A stretch of 64,000 nucleotides of DNA from Aquarana catesbeiana (GCF_042186555.1 NC_133326.1:98576144-98640143); one strand, 5' to 3'; positions 33,837 through 45,163 are shown, numbered from the stretch's first letter. Program-made: numbers and translations. The notes: a model not told the origin generated them from the sequence alone.

Positions 33837-36118
33837 AGGGCCTATTGCCAGGCTTTGAACACTGAGATACTTACACATTCTAACAAGCAGTAATATCGTG
33901 ACAGACAACCTTCAGAAGATAAGGAATGCTTACCTCAATTGCTTCCCACTTCACCAGAACTCTGTCCCCACCCCCCACCCCCAAACCACATAGGACTCAC
34001 TGGCTTCTCCTGCTTATCGCCACTTGTTACAGGACAGAGTAGTGACATGGCGGTCATCAGGGCCTCAGAGCTTAGCGGTTCCTCCTACTGACCTCCACAT
34101 CACTAATATGTTCTGTAATGAGTGAAGGTCAACAGGAGGATTCAGCAAGAGCTGCAGAGGGCCAGAAGATCGACACTCACAGATTTCAGTCATCATTTCC
34201 ATTTAATTGGAGTGGTGTTCAGGAGGCACGAGAGGAAAGCATTTACTTTCTTCTTTACAAGGGGAAGTTTTTATTTGGATCTTGAGCTTGCTGATAGTGT
34301 GGCTTTAATACAATCTCAATCTCCCTTTTTATTTATTTGTAAATGTGCATATTTATTTGCTTTATATTTATATTATCCAATGTATCTACCCTTCCCCTCC
34401 ATTCCCTTATAAAGTATACTAAGTCCACCTTCTCACTTGACTGGCCTGACCTTATGGCCTCGGACTTCCCAACATTGAGAGCTACTTTCTGTGCTGAAGA
34501 GAAGCTTATCTAGCCTGAAGGACTTTGTTTTCATTATAAAACCTCCCCACTATTTCCAAACAGTTTACATTACTTTTATATTGTAAGGTATGACTTTCAC
34601 AATCTTATATTTTTTTTATGTCAGGGAACCAGCAAGAGTGTAGTGTAGATGAGGAGATTATGTTGCCGGGAAATGTCCTATCTTTCCTCAGCAGGCAGAG
34701 AACAGGTATAAATCACTGTGTTATCTGCCTGGCAGCTCCCACTGCTTTTATTTTTTCTTGGTTTGCTGACTGTGGCCTTCGTGTCACTTTGATGCTTTCT
34801 CTCTCAATATTGGGAGAACACTGACATCCATGTACCTGCAAATATGTACAGATTATCTGAAGGCTAGAATGGAACCTAATGTGTTTATACAATTCATTGT
34901 GGACAAATGTATTATGGATGTCACAGTAGAGGTAAAAATGCAAAATTTTTGAATACTGATATCTTAGATATATTGGAGCAGACTTTTACAGCAAGGAAAA
35001 TCCACTATCCATGTGATATAGCATATATTTTATTTGGCTGAGTCAAAACAGCGTTCGCTGTTGTTTTTTACTAGCTGAGAATGAAGCTGTATTTATCACA
35101 GAGACTCTTGTAAACAACTATCTTGCACAAAAGGGTAATCGGGGTGACATCAATACACAAAGACTAGGCCTGGTTTATATGTTTTTATCTTTTATGCTTG
35201 ATTTTTTGAATTTGGCAATAAAGCTCAATGCAAGGAAACAGACTGAGCTGACTGAAGCAGGAGTCACGACTTTGCAGTTCTAATAATATGCATCTATCTC
35301 CTCCTATTTTCAGAGAACCACACTAGCAAGTGCTAGTGAGCAACGATCTCCCCAGAGGTCACAGAACCCTTATACTCTCCTTATTTACTCCTTGACTGAT
35401 ATGTTTCCACTAGGAATATGTGGAGTCTTTTTACCAAATTAGCCTTTGTCTAAATTTATTCTAAATTATCCTAACATGTAGTCAGATAAACTGCCTAGGC
35501 AACATTTTCTTTAAAAAAAATAATGTTTTAGGTTTCTCATAAAGCCATGCAATTGTCAGTACTGGTATAGAGATTGTTCTGCCTGCAGCAGGATATCTAT
35601 TAGTTGTTTGCCTGCAATATTGGATTTGACAAGATGTAAATTTACAGTTTTGCAGAAACTATAAAACTGTTCACCTTTAATAAAACTTCCCATCATTCTT
35701 CAGTCCAAGAAAAGGCAGCCAATGCATCATGGGAGTTCAGACTCCATCTTGGGGACTGAAAGGAGAAGGAACCTGCTACCAGAGCACATGTTGACTGAAA
35801 CTTGTATTCCTTTGTGCCCCTTGATCGCAGCAATGCTGGTATGAACCTTACTGCTATCCACTGCCTAATTGTACTGCATTTCTATGTGTTTTTCACATAC
35901 TGATTATGTGTACTTTCTCCGTTTTCTTCCCATAGTTTCATCCTATCTTGTTTTGTTAATAAAGCTTCAAAAGCACACTCAGTCTGGCTTATTGAAGAAT
36001 AGGAGGGTTTAGCTGCATGTCAAACCACACACAGGGACACGTGTAGTGGGGACAGAACAGCGATCACATGGGTTTGTTGACAAACAAAGCCAACTCTGAG
36101 GCTAATCCTAATACTAAG
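33837..36118. other. Unannotated intron, longest stretch without a recognised element
   Basis: No exon borders, transposase or LINE remnants noticed. CCCCACCCCCCACCCCCAAA at 33968 is a C-rich run. Confidence 0.5.
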
Positions 36119-36609
36119 TTAAAGGGGTAGTAAACCCTCTTTTTAAAAAAAAAAATAACAAACATGTCATACTTACCTCCACTGTTCAGTTCATTTTGCA
36201 CAGAGTGGCCCCGATCCACCTGTTCTGGGGTCCCCCGGCGGCGCTATCAGCTCCTTCCCGCATCAGTAAACCCCCTAGGAGAAGCGCTTTCCCTGGGGGT
36301 TACTGTGCGGGTGTGCTCCAGAGTCCGGCTTTTGCTTCCATAGACACAGAATGCCCCCCTGCCCCCCAGTGCCCGCGTCATTGGATTTGATTGACAGCAG
36401 TGGGAGCCAATGGCTGTGCTGCTATCAATCTATCCAATCACGAGCCAAGACAACGGGCAGAGAGGTAGAGCGTGTCTCCGTCGTGGGAACGAACGGGCTC
36501 AGGTGAGTAAAACGGGGGGCTGGGGGGGCTGGCCCGTGTCAGAAGTTTTTTCACCTTAATGCATAGGATGCATTAAGGTGAAAAACACAAGGGTTTACAA
36601 CCCCTTTAA
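36119..36609. mobile_element. TTAA-flanked MITE (491 bp)
   Basis: TTAAAGGGGTAGTAAACCCT at the left against AGGGTTTACAACCCCTTTAA at the right. It interrupts a degenerate CTAATGCTAAC-type repeat that continues on both sides (36098-36118 and 36608-36665). The interior is GC-rich, without an ORF. Confidence 0.88.
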
Positions 36610-36666
36610 TGCTAACACCAACCCTACTACTAATTCTAATGCCAACCTTCAGGCTAACCATAATGC

Positions 36667-36925
36667 TAAGCATAAAGGGGTTGTAGAGGCAGAAGGTTTT
36701 TTTATCCTAATGCATTAAGATAAAAAGGCTTCTGTGTGCAGCAGGGCTGGGTCAGGGCTGGGTCAGGGCTGCATGGACACAGGGAGCTGTGACTCAGCTC
36801 GGGTGCCCCCATAGCAAGCTACTTGCTGTGGGGCACTGAACAGGAGGAAGGGGCCAGGATCACAGAACAGGGCCCCAAAGAGGGGGATCCGGGCTGCTCT
36901 GTGCAAATCCACTGCAACAGGGCAG
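36667..36925. repeat. Partial copy of the TTAA element seen at 54091-54352
   Basis: Shares GTTGTA.AGGCAGAAGGT, TTTTTATC.TAATGCATT, CCCATAGCAAGCT.CTTGCTG and CTGTGCAAA.CCACTGCA in the same order. It also has a triple GGGCTGGGTCA repeat at 36744-36772. Confidence 0.75.
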
Positions 36926-37540
36926 GTAACCCTGATGCTAACCTCAACCATAATGCTAATTTTAAAGTGAAAGTCTAGGATCAATCTAACTAGGCTTGAA
37001 TCTGATCCATCCTCTTTTTAAATCCTATTTCAACCTACACGTGAAAGGATGATGCTTATACTTACCTATTTTGCAGGCACTCTTGTCTGGTCACATGATC
37101 AACTCCCAGCGGTGGCTTCAAAGGAGAGGAGGAACAGCTGAAAACGAGTGACCCATAGTAAGCTTATGGGTGACATCACTGTACAGGCATTGCAGCCATT
37201 GTATGCGATCTCTTCTCTCCCCTAAAGCTGGCCACTGGTGAGATCACATGACTGGTCTAGAGTGCACTGAGAATAAGTAAGTATAAGCATCTTCCTTTTA
37301 CAGGGTATTTAGAATATAATTTAGAAAGGGTGTGAGTGCAGTTTTAGGTGTAGTTAGATCGATCCTGAAATTTCACTTTGACTTTAACACTAATATTATC
37401 CCTCCCTTTTCTAATAAAGCCATGCAGACATCATGTCTGTGCTGACATAGTGATCACACTGCTTTGTTGATAAAAAGTCAACCCCAGCAATGACCCTAAT
37501 GCAAACTCACTAAGCAAAACCCTAATGCTAACCTTGACCC

Positions 37541-38605
37541 TAGACATGTGCAGAACAGAAAAATTAATTTAGTTTTGGATAGATTTGTTATGTTACTAAT
37601 TTCATTTAGTTATGGAAATAGTTTAGTTTGGTTTCAGAATTAGTTTAGTTTAGTTTTCTTAAAATTGTATTTTGTTTTCCTTAAAAATTGTTTAGTTTAT
37701 TCATTTTCAAACAAATTCCAACTTTTCTGAACTATTAAAATTCGGACCTTTCAAAAACGATCAACTGATTTGAATTTTGTGTGAAGAATAGCTACTTGTT
37801 AAGCAGCGGGACCGGAAGCCTCATCATCAGTCATCATCGGTCAGTTGGTATCCCCACTGACTGATGAATGTAAAGAAAAGAATGCTGGCATTAGAAAAAT
37901 GTTTAAAAAAACCGCGTGAGGTGCCCCCCTCGCCAATTTTTTTTTATAAAACGGCGTGGGGTCCCTCCTCAAAATCCATAACAGACCTTTATCTGAGCAT
38001 GCAGCCCAGCAGGTCAGGAAAAGGGTAAGAAAGGGTTAGGACAAGTGAGTGCCCCCCTCCTGAACCATACCAGGCCACATTCCCTCAACATGCGGGGGTG
38101 GGTGCTCTACCCCTCACCCCAAAGAACCTAGTTCGTATGTTGGGGACAAGGGCATCATTCCCACAACCGTGGCCAGTGGTTGTGGGGCTCTGCTGGCAGG
38201 GGGCTTACCAGAATCTGGAAGCTGCCCCCCATCATGTGAATGAGTATCGGGTATTCATTACCCATTCACCAAAAAAAAAAGTGCCAAAAAGTAGTAGAAA
38301 CACAGAGACAGTTTTTGACAAATCCTTTATTAAAAATAAAAAAGCAGTTTCCCCCCTGATGTAGATCCATCGTCAATCACGCCGCCCGCCGCGCCTGAAA
38401 AAAAACAAAGACGCTCTCGCTGACGTGAAGGCTGGCTGCCTATTGCAGGCTAAGCCGTTTGACATTTCTTGTATAGATAAGGGGTGAGGCCACCTGGCTA
38501 CGTCAACTGGTGGCACCGCCCCCCTTCTGACATCACAAATATTCTCGGAATAACCAAAAATTCGTCCGAATTTGTATTCGGACCAGAACAAATTCCACAT
38601 GTCTA
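37541..38605. mobile_element. Non-autonomous hAT-like element (1065 bp) with perfect 8-bp target duplication
   Basis: Perfect 10-bp ends TAGACATGTG and CACATGTCTA, with CTTGACCC directly outside at 37533-37540 and 38606-38613. The interior holds TTTAGTT-rich sequence at the left, ATTCGTCCGAATTTGTATTC at the right, and (inverted) the AATAAA..TTTGTCAAAAACTGTC region shared with 13566-13590. No transposase frame; the longest plus ORF (38098-38364) has no recognisable domain. Confidence 0.9.
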
Positions 38606-38613
38606 CTTGACCC

Positions 38614-39602
38614 TTACACTAAACCCAATCCCTTGTTTTCTGACAAAGCCATATGATCGATCACAAGGTCAGTTCTGATATGGTAATCACTTGGCTTTGT
38701 TTATACCAACACAGCATTGAAGATAACGAATGTTGTTTATCTAAACAAAGTGTGGGTCAGTACTGGGATCTTTAGGAAACCTATATAGTCTCAAGGGTTT
38801 CTGTGGGTTGTATGAAGACAGTAAATGACAAAAATGAAATTGACTCAAACCTGGTATTTCAGTTGTAGAATGTTCTATCAGCAAACTGTGTGATAAGGTC
38901 TATTATTTGGGGAAAACCCTAATCATTCAATACAATACATCTCTAAAAGAAATTAGAAATATACTTTTACTAGTTTGCAAACACTAGACAGTAGAACTGA
39001 ACAATATTTAGTTTTGTAGAGTACGCTTAGCGTTTTTTTAACAGTTTTTCTTTTACTTTATTCATGTTTTCTTTCCCTGCTCACATATCTTATTTGTATG
39101 GCATTTCTGTTGATGTGTGTGCAATCCAGTGACAGCTGAATGTCACAATGTAACTGCAGTGACTTGAGCAGAACATGCCAGTGTTCCAGCTCAGGAGCAC
39201 ACAGGAAAATGTTACAATGCCACCCTAGTAAAGGAAAATTCCTGTGAATATACCTTTCTGGTAGAACCAGCAGACATAATATTTTGTTAAGCATGAAATA
39301 TTAAAGGAAGGTTTCTCCTAGACACTTACCCTCTCCACTGTCCCCTGGTTTGCATAGGATGTGATATGCTTCTTTTACAGTCTACTTTGTACTACCTTAG
39401 TTTATGTAATCCTTACTGTTTGTATGAACACCTTTCAAAATTTCAATAAATATAGTACTTAAGAAAAATGGTTTCAACTTTTTGACATTCTAGAATAGAA
39501 ACATGTGTAATAAACATTTGCTTTAAGTGTTTTAGTTTAGATGCATGTTATATTAAATGTAGTGTTTTATATATTTATATATTTTCTTTATTATGTAAAA
39601 AA
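38614..39602. other. Unannotated intron
   Basis: No element or exon recognised; AT-rich towards the right. Confidence 0.5.
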
Positions 39603-39639
39603 AAAAAAAAATAATAATTTAAAAAAAATATATATATAC

Positions 39640-39702
<63 letters not shown>
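39603..39702. repeat. A-rich and (TA)n simple sequence
   Basis: AT-only sequence ending in about 27 TA units next to the left end of Tc1 copy J. Confidence 0.95.
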
Positions 39703-39705
<3 letters not shown>

Positions 39706-41329
39706 TGGGGACGGAAAGCATTCAGACCCCCTTAAATTTCTCACTCTTTGTTATATTGCAGCCATTTGCTAAAATCATTTAAGTTCATTTTTTTCCTCAT
39801 TAATGTACACACAGCACCCCATATTGACAAAAAAACACAGAATTGTTGACATTTTTGCAGATTTATTAAAAAAGAAAAACTGAAATATCACATGGTCCTA
39901 AGTATTCAGACCCTTTGCTCAGTATTTAGTAGAAGCACCCTTTTGATCTAATACAGCCATGAGTCTTTTTGGGAGAGATGCAACAAGTTTTTCACACCTG
40001 GATTTGGGGATCCTCTGCCATTCCTCCTTGCAGATCCTCTCCAGTTCTGTCAGGTTGGATGGTAAACGTTGGTGGACAGCCATTTTTAGGTCTCTCCAGA
40101 GATGCTCAATTGGGTTTAAGTCAGGGCTCTGGCTGGGCCATTCAAGAACAGTCACGGAGTTGTTGTGAAGCCACTCCTTCGTTATTTTAGCTGTGTGCTT
40201 AGGGTCATTGTCTTGTTGGAAGGTAAACCTTCGGCCCAGTCTGAGGTCCTGAGCACTCGAGAGAAGGTTTTCGTCCAGGATATCCCCTATCCATTCATCT
40301 TTCCCTCGATTGCAACCAGTCATCCTGTCCCTGCAGCTGAAAAACACCACCACAGCATGATGCTGCCACCACCATGTTTTACTGTTGGGACTGTATTGGA
40401 CAGGTGATGAGCAGTGCCTGGTTTCCTCCACACATACTGCTTAGAATTAAGGCCAAAAAGTTCTATATTGGTCTCATCAGACCAAAGAAACTTATTTCTC
40501 ATCATCTTGGAGTCCTTCAGGTGTTTTTTAGCAAACTCCATGCGGGCTTTCATGTGTCTTGCACTGAGGAGAGGCTTCCGTCAGGCCACTCTGCCATAAA
40601 GCCCTGACTGATGAAGGGCTGCAGTGATGGTTGACTTTCTCCAACTTTCTCCCATCTCCCGACTGCATCTCTGGAGCTCAGCCACAGTGATCTTTGGGTT
40701 CTTCTTTACCTCTCTCACCAAGGCTCTTCTCCCCCGATAGCTCAGTTTGGCCGGACGGCCAGCTCTAGGAAGGGTTCTGGTCATCCCAAACGTCTTCCAT
40801 TTAAGGATTACGCAGGACACTGTGCTCTTAGGAATCTTAAGTGCAGCAGATTTTTTTTGTAACCTTGGTCAGATCTGTGCCTTGCCACAATTCTGTCTCT
40901 GAGCTCTTCAGGTAGTTCATTTGACCTCATGATTCTCATTTGCTCTGACATGCACTATGAGCTGTAAGGTCTTATATAAACAGGTGTGTGGCTTTCCTAA
41001 TCAAGTCCAATCAGTATAATCAAACACAGCTGGACTCAAATGGAGGTATAGAACCATCTCAAGCATGATCAAAAGAAATGGTAAGTACCTGAGTTAAATA
41101 TATGAGTATCACAGCAAAGGGTCTGAATACTTAGGACCATGTGATATTTCAGTTTTTCTTTTTTAATAAATCTGCAAAAATGTCAACAATTCTGTGTTTT
41201 TCTGTCAATATGGGGTGCTGTGTGTACATTAATGAGGAAAAAAATGAACTTAAATGATTTTAGCAAATGGCTGCAATATAACAAAGAGTGAAAAATTTAA
41301 GGGGGTCTGAATACTTTCCGTCCCCACTG
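39703..41329 (-). mobile_element. Full-length Tc1-like transposon copy J (1627 bp)
   Basis: Ends CAGTGGGGACGGAAAG and CTTTCCGTCCCCACTG. The inverted repeats are about 215 bp and nearly identical (39703-39917 against 41115-41329), with GGGTCTGAATACTT-type inner motifs at both the outer and inner ends, as in the IR/DR arrangement of Sleeping Beauty-like elements. TA follows at the right; at the left the expected TA reads CA. It sits within (TA)n. Confidence 0.93.
39919..40939 (-). pseudogene. Tc1-like transposase, dead but close to complete (element J)
   Basis: Minus strand. ATG at 40939 or 40930 leads to MRSNELPEELRDRIVARHRS. A base loss in the A-run near 40858 shifts the frame. The DNA-binding part continues (ILKWKTFGMTRTLPRAGRPA, RRALVREVKKNPKITV) to LYGRVA, where CGA/AGA has become TGA (about 40580). 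FLWSDETNIELFGLN (first D) and GGGSIMLWWCFSAAG follow, with a frame break near 40320. The last block has QQDNDPKH and LNPIEHLW and ends in GASTKY. All three catalytic acids are kept; three lesions. Confidence 0.92.
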
Positions 41330-41333
41330 TATA

Positions 41334-41403
<70 letters not shown>
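41330..41403. repeat. (TA)n microsatellite right of copy J
   Basis: TA units from 41330, with one TGAA interruption. Confidence 0.97.
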
Positions 41404-41407
<4 letters not shown>

Positions 41408-41494
41408 TTGTTATTGGCAGGAAAAATGAACTATAAATATGTCATACTTACCGTATATTTCACACCAGTGTATGGAGCTCACATGTTTTCACAA

Positions 41495-41896
41495 TTATGC
41501 CCTGTAAACACAGGGTCAGATTTTCCAAAGGAAAATGTTCAATGGTAGCTTTTTGTCGGAAATTCTGACCGTGTGTAGGCTCCATCGGACATTTTCCATC
41601 GGAATTTCCGTCACACAAAATTTGAGAGCTGGTTCTCAAATTTTCCGACAACAAAATCCGTTGTCGTAAATTCCGATCGTGTGTACACAATTCCGACGCA
41701 CAAAGTGCGTCTGCCTATTGAACTTCATTTTTCTCGGCTCGTCGAACGTGTTGTGCGTCACCGCGTTTTTGACGTTCGCAATTTCTGACCAACTTTGTGT
41801 GACCGTGTGTATGTAAGACAAGTTTGAGCCAACATCCGTCGGAAATAAACCATAGATTTTGTTGTCGGAATGTGCGATCGTGTGTACGGGGCATTA
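41495..41896. mobile_element. MITE of the CACACGATCGG family, copy 2
   Basis: Left TTATGCCCTGTAAACACAGG, right GATCGTGTGTACGGGGCATT then A. TTA is directly repeated outside the TGCC..GGCA ends. Interior words GTCGGAA, CCGTGTGTA and TTTTTCTCGGCTCGTCG are shared with copy 1 (11685-12116). Confidence 0.82.
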
Positions 41897-42127
41897 GTGT
41901 TACATTTTACCTGTTATTTACAGAGCTCAATAGCAGAAGCTTGCATTTATATAATTAACTGAAAAACTCAACCCAATCCTTCCCCTTTCCTGACTGCTGC
42001 ATTCAGATAGGGCCAAAAAAAAAAGTGTCTGTCAAAGAGAGTCTGAAGGAAATGGTACTTGCTTAGAAAATCCATAATGCTTTGTGAATTCTGTAACTGC
42101 ATTAAATGTGTATTTGTAAAATATTTT
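41897..42127. other. Unannotated intron
   Basis: Nothing recognised. Confidence 0.5.
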
Positions 42128-42885
42128 TTTTAACTGGTAACAATAAGGTTGCAAAGGTCTTGAGAGAGCTCTTTGCTTTTACCCATCATGAGATGTTTCT
42201 TGTGTGACACCTTGGTAATGAGACACCTTTTTATAGTCCATCAGTTGAGACTGAACCAGCTGATATTAATTTGCACTGACAAGGGGCAGGATTGCTTTCT
42301 AACTACTGATAGATTTCAGCTGGTGTCTTGGCTTTCCATGCCTTTTTGCACCTCCCTTTTTTGATGTGTTCAGTACTTTTTCCCTGTGTGATTGCATTTT
42401 TTTATACATAACTTAAAGAGAAGGTCCAGCCTGGGTGAAAAAAATCAGCAGCTTTAATACTGTAGCTGCTGGCTTTTACTATTAGGGCACTTACCGGTGC
42501 AGGGAGCCTGCGATGTCGGCACCCCAGCCAATCTACAGATCGACTTTCGGGTGCTGCCGCCACCATTCCTGGTAAGTGAACCCGGCAGTGAAGCCGAAAG
42601 GCTGGTTCCCTACTGCGCATGCGCAAAGCATGCTGCACTTTCTAATTGGCCCAGCGGCGGGGGAAGGAGGAGGGGGAGAAGTGGAGAAAACAGGTCCCCG
42701 TTCCCCCCTCCCCCCTAAAGGTGCCAAATGTGGCACCAGAGGGGGGGAGGAAGCGTATAAGAGGAAGTTCCCCTTTTGGGTGGAACTCCGCTTTAATTTC
42801 TGAACGTATTTGTTTTGGTTTCTTTGTATGTATGGATTGCATGGGTTTTTCCCGACATGTGGTGAAAATGTCATGTGAAAAGCAC
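42128..42885 (-). mobile_element. Tc1-like copy K, left piece: transposase start and one terminal repeat
   Basis: Minus-strand start ATGATGGGTAAAAGCAAAGA (complement ending at 42193) gives MMGKSKELSQDLCNLIV, an HTH N-terminus, cut at 42128. Outward lies the terminal repeat (CAGTACTTTTTCCCTGTGTG at 42371; ATGGATTGCATGGG; CATGTGGTGAAAATG), interrupted by the TTAA element at 42413-42796. Confidence 0.75.
42413..42796. mobile_element. TTAA-flanked element nested in Tc1 copy K (384 bp)
   Basis: TTAAAGAGAAGGTCCAGCC at the left, GGTGGAACTCCGCTTTAA at the right. Outside it the Tc1 terminal repeat reads continuously (CATAAC-TTAA-TTTCTGAACG), comparable to the uninterrupted CATAACTTCATTGCTGAAC at 43388. 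The interior is GC-rich, with ACTGCGCATGCGC and GGCGGGGGAAGGAGG. Confidence 0.88.
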
Positions 42886-43331
42886 CATGTTTGGAGGTCA
42901 AATGGCACTGTACATCACCCCAAAAACGCCATACTAACAGTAAAGTTTGGAGGTGGGAACATCATGTGGGTTTGTTTTTTTTAGCATACAGTACTGGCAA
43001 ACTTCATTTCATTGAAGGAAGGATGAATGGAAAAATGTACCAAGATATTCTTGATAAAAATCTGTTCCCATTTACCAGGATGATGAAGATGAAACGAGGA
43101 TGGATATTTCAGCAAGACAATGATCCCAAACACAAAGCCAAGGAAATTCTCAATTGGTTTCAAAGAAAGGAAATAAGTTCACAGAAGAGGCCCACAGGAC
43201 TTTCAAAATGTGAAGACTGTGTGGAAGAATGGGCCAAAATCACACCTGAGCAATGCATGCAACTAGTTTCTCCATACAGGAGGTGTCTTGAAGCTGTCAT
43301 TACCAACACAGGATTTTTAACAAAGTATTAA
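42886..43331 (+). pseudogene. Tc1-like transposase C-terminal half (element K)
   Basis: KHHVWRSNGTVHHPKNAILT and KFGGGNIMWVCFF (with a small shift near 42984), FIEGRMNGKMYQDIL, then GWIFQQDNDPKHKAKEIL (second D). The PDLNPIE segment is deleted, QRKEISSQKRPTGLSK running directly into VEEWAKITPEQCMQL, so the catalytic E is lost. It ends GFLTKY, TAA at 43329-43331. Confidence 0.85.
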
Positions 43332-43520
43332 GTACATTTTAGTTAGCATGTTCAATACTTTTTGCCTGTGTCATTCCATTTTATTACACATAACTTCATT
43401 GCTGAACTTGTGTTAGTTTCTTTGTATGTATGGATTGCATGGGTCGTTACCGACATGTGGTGAAAATGCCATGTCAAAAGCACCTTTAGAAATATATTTA
43501 CCTAGAAAAATGGTGTTGTG

Positions 43521-43526
<6 letters not shown>
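42886..43526 (+). mobile_element. Tc1-like copy K, right piece: transposase end and other terminal repeat
   Basis: Plus-strand coding 42886-43331, then a terminal repeat 43332-43520 that matches the left piece in inverse arrangement. The two coding pieces point away from each other, so the element has been rearranged or two copies were joined. Confidence 0.75.

Positions 43527-43576
<50 letters not shown>
43527..43576. repeat. (TA)n microsatellite between Tc1 copies K and C
   Basis: About 25 TA units. Confidence 0.97.
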
Positions 43577-43580
<4 letters not shown>

Positions 43581-43780
43581 TCTCACAAAAGTGAGTATAC
43601 CCCTCACATTTTTGTAAATATTTTATTATATCCTTTCATGTGACAACACTGAAGAAATCACAGTTTGCTACAATGTAAGTGAGTGTACAGCTTGTATAAC
43701 ACACAGTCATTAATGTCTAAACCGCTGGCAACAAAAGTGAGTACACCCTAATTAATAATGTTCAAATTGGGCCCAAAGTG

Positions 43781-44795
43781 TCAATATTTTGTGTGACCAC
43801 CATTATTTTCCAGCACTGCCTTAACTCTCTTGGGCATGGAGTTCACCTGAGCTTCACAGGTTGCCACTGAAGTCCTCTTCCACTCCTCCATGGCGACATC
43901 ACGGCACTTACCTGTGCAGGGAGCCTGCGATGTCGGCACCCCAGCCGATCTTCAGATCGACTCTCGGGTGCTGCCACCGCCATTCTTGGTAAGTTAACCC
44001 GACAGTGAAGCCTTTTGGCTTCACTGCTGGTACCCTACTGTGCATGCACAAAGCACGCTACACTTTCTAATTGGCCCAGCGGCAGGGGGAAGGAGGAGGG
44101 GGACCACGGCCCCGTCTCCAAAAGTGGAGAAAACAGGTCCCCGTTCCCCATTCATGGTTCCCTCAATGAACTGTAGCTCCCCAGTTCCGGCAGCACTCAT
44201 GCAGCCCCAGACCATGACACTCCCACCACCATGCTTGACTGAAGGCAAGACACACCTGTCTTTGTACTCCTCACCTGGTTGCCGCCACACACGCCTGACA
44301 CCATCTGAACCAAATAAATGTATCTTGGTCTCAGCAGACCACAGGACATGGTTCCAGTAATCCATGTCCTTAGTCTGCTTGTCTTCAACAAACTGTTTGC
44401 GGGCTTTTTTGTTCATCATCTTTAGAATGCTTCCTTTTGGGAGGACAGCCATGCAAACCAATTTGATGCAGTGTGCGGTGTTTGGTCTGAGCATTGACAG
44501 GCTGACACCCCACCCCTTCAACCTTTTCAGCAATGCTGGTAGCACTCATACATCTATTTCCCAGAGACAACCTCCGTATATGATGCTGAGCATGTGCACT
44601 CAACTTCTTTGGTCAACCATGGCGAGGCCTGTTCTGTATGTAACCTGTCCTGTTAAACCGCTGTATGGTCTTGGCCACCGTGCTGCAGCTCCGTTTCAGG
44701 GTATTGGCAATCTTCTAATAGCCTAGGCCATCTTTATGTAGAACAACAATTCTTTTTTTCAGATCCTCAAAGAGTTCTTTGCCATGAGATGCCAT
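43781..44795 (-). pseudogene. Tc1-like transposase, dead chimeric copy (element C)
   Basis: ATG at 44795 (MASHGKELFEDLKK-type start). The DNA-binding part is broken by TAG and shifts (44600-44720). SAETK stands where SDETK is expected: the first catalytic Asp is Ala. GGGSVMVWGCMSAAGTGELQ follows and the frame then runs into the foreign GC-rich segment after EGTMN, so the second D and the E are missing. The remaining C-terminus lies at 43781-43897, ending at TGA 43781-43783. Confidence 0.88.
43898..44148. repeat. Fragment homologous to the TTAA element at 42413-42796, embedded in Tc1 copy C
   Basis: Matches 42488-42706 in the same orientation: GTGCAGGGAGCCTGCGATGT, CATTC.TGGTAAGT, CTTTCTAATTGGCCCAGCGG and GTGGAGAAAACAGGTCCCCG. 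It lacks both TTAA ends, and an extra GACCACGGCCCCGTCTCCAA piece is present at 44102. Confidence 0.85.
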
Positions 44796-45163
44796 GTTGA
44801 ACTTCCACTGACCAGTACGAGAGAGTGAGAGCGATAACACCAAATCTAACATACCTGCTCCCCATTCACACCTGAGACCTTGTAACACTAATCACATGAC
44901 ATTGGGGAGGGGAAATAGCTTATTGGGCCCAATTAGAACATTTTCACTTAGGGGTGTACTCACTTTTGTTGCCAGTGGTTTAGACATTAATGGCTGTGTG
45001 TTGAGTTATTTTGAGTGGACAGCAAATTTACACTGTTATACAAGCTGTACACTCACTACTTTACATTGTAGCAAAGTATCAGTTCTTCAGTGTTGTCACA
45101 TGAAAAGATATAATAAAACATTTACATAAATGTGAGGGGTGTACTCACTTTTGTGAGATGCTG

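Larger units (their letters stand above)
36090..37532. repeat. Degenerate CCCTAATGCTAAC repeat, broken up by insertions
   Basis: Pieces at 36098-36118, 36608-36665, 36931-36965 and 37480-37532 share CTAATGCTAAC/CCTAATGC words. Between them lie the TTAA MITE (36119-36609), a partial TTAA-type element (36667-36925) and a repeat-like stretch at 36966-37385. A longer shared word, GTGATCAC..GGCTTTGTTGA.AAA, recurs near 36062, 37449 and 38680. Confidence 0.55.
43577..45163 (-). mobile_element. Tc1-like transposon copy C (same family as B), both ends present
   Basis: The left end AGTATCTCACAAAAGTGAGT and right end ACTCACTTTTGTGAGATGCT then G are inverted. Repeats of about 240 bp include CTCACTACTTTACATTGTAG and GGCAACAAAAGTGAGTACAC at their inner edge. 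TA microsatellite on both sides. A foreign segment (about 43898-44148) replaces part of the transposase. Confidence 0.9.

Noticed and set aside
41497..41893. Regulatory CpG/CGATCG-rich element
   Set aside because: Explained as a MITE with inverted ends and TTA duplication, also present at 11685 and 59506.
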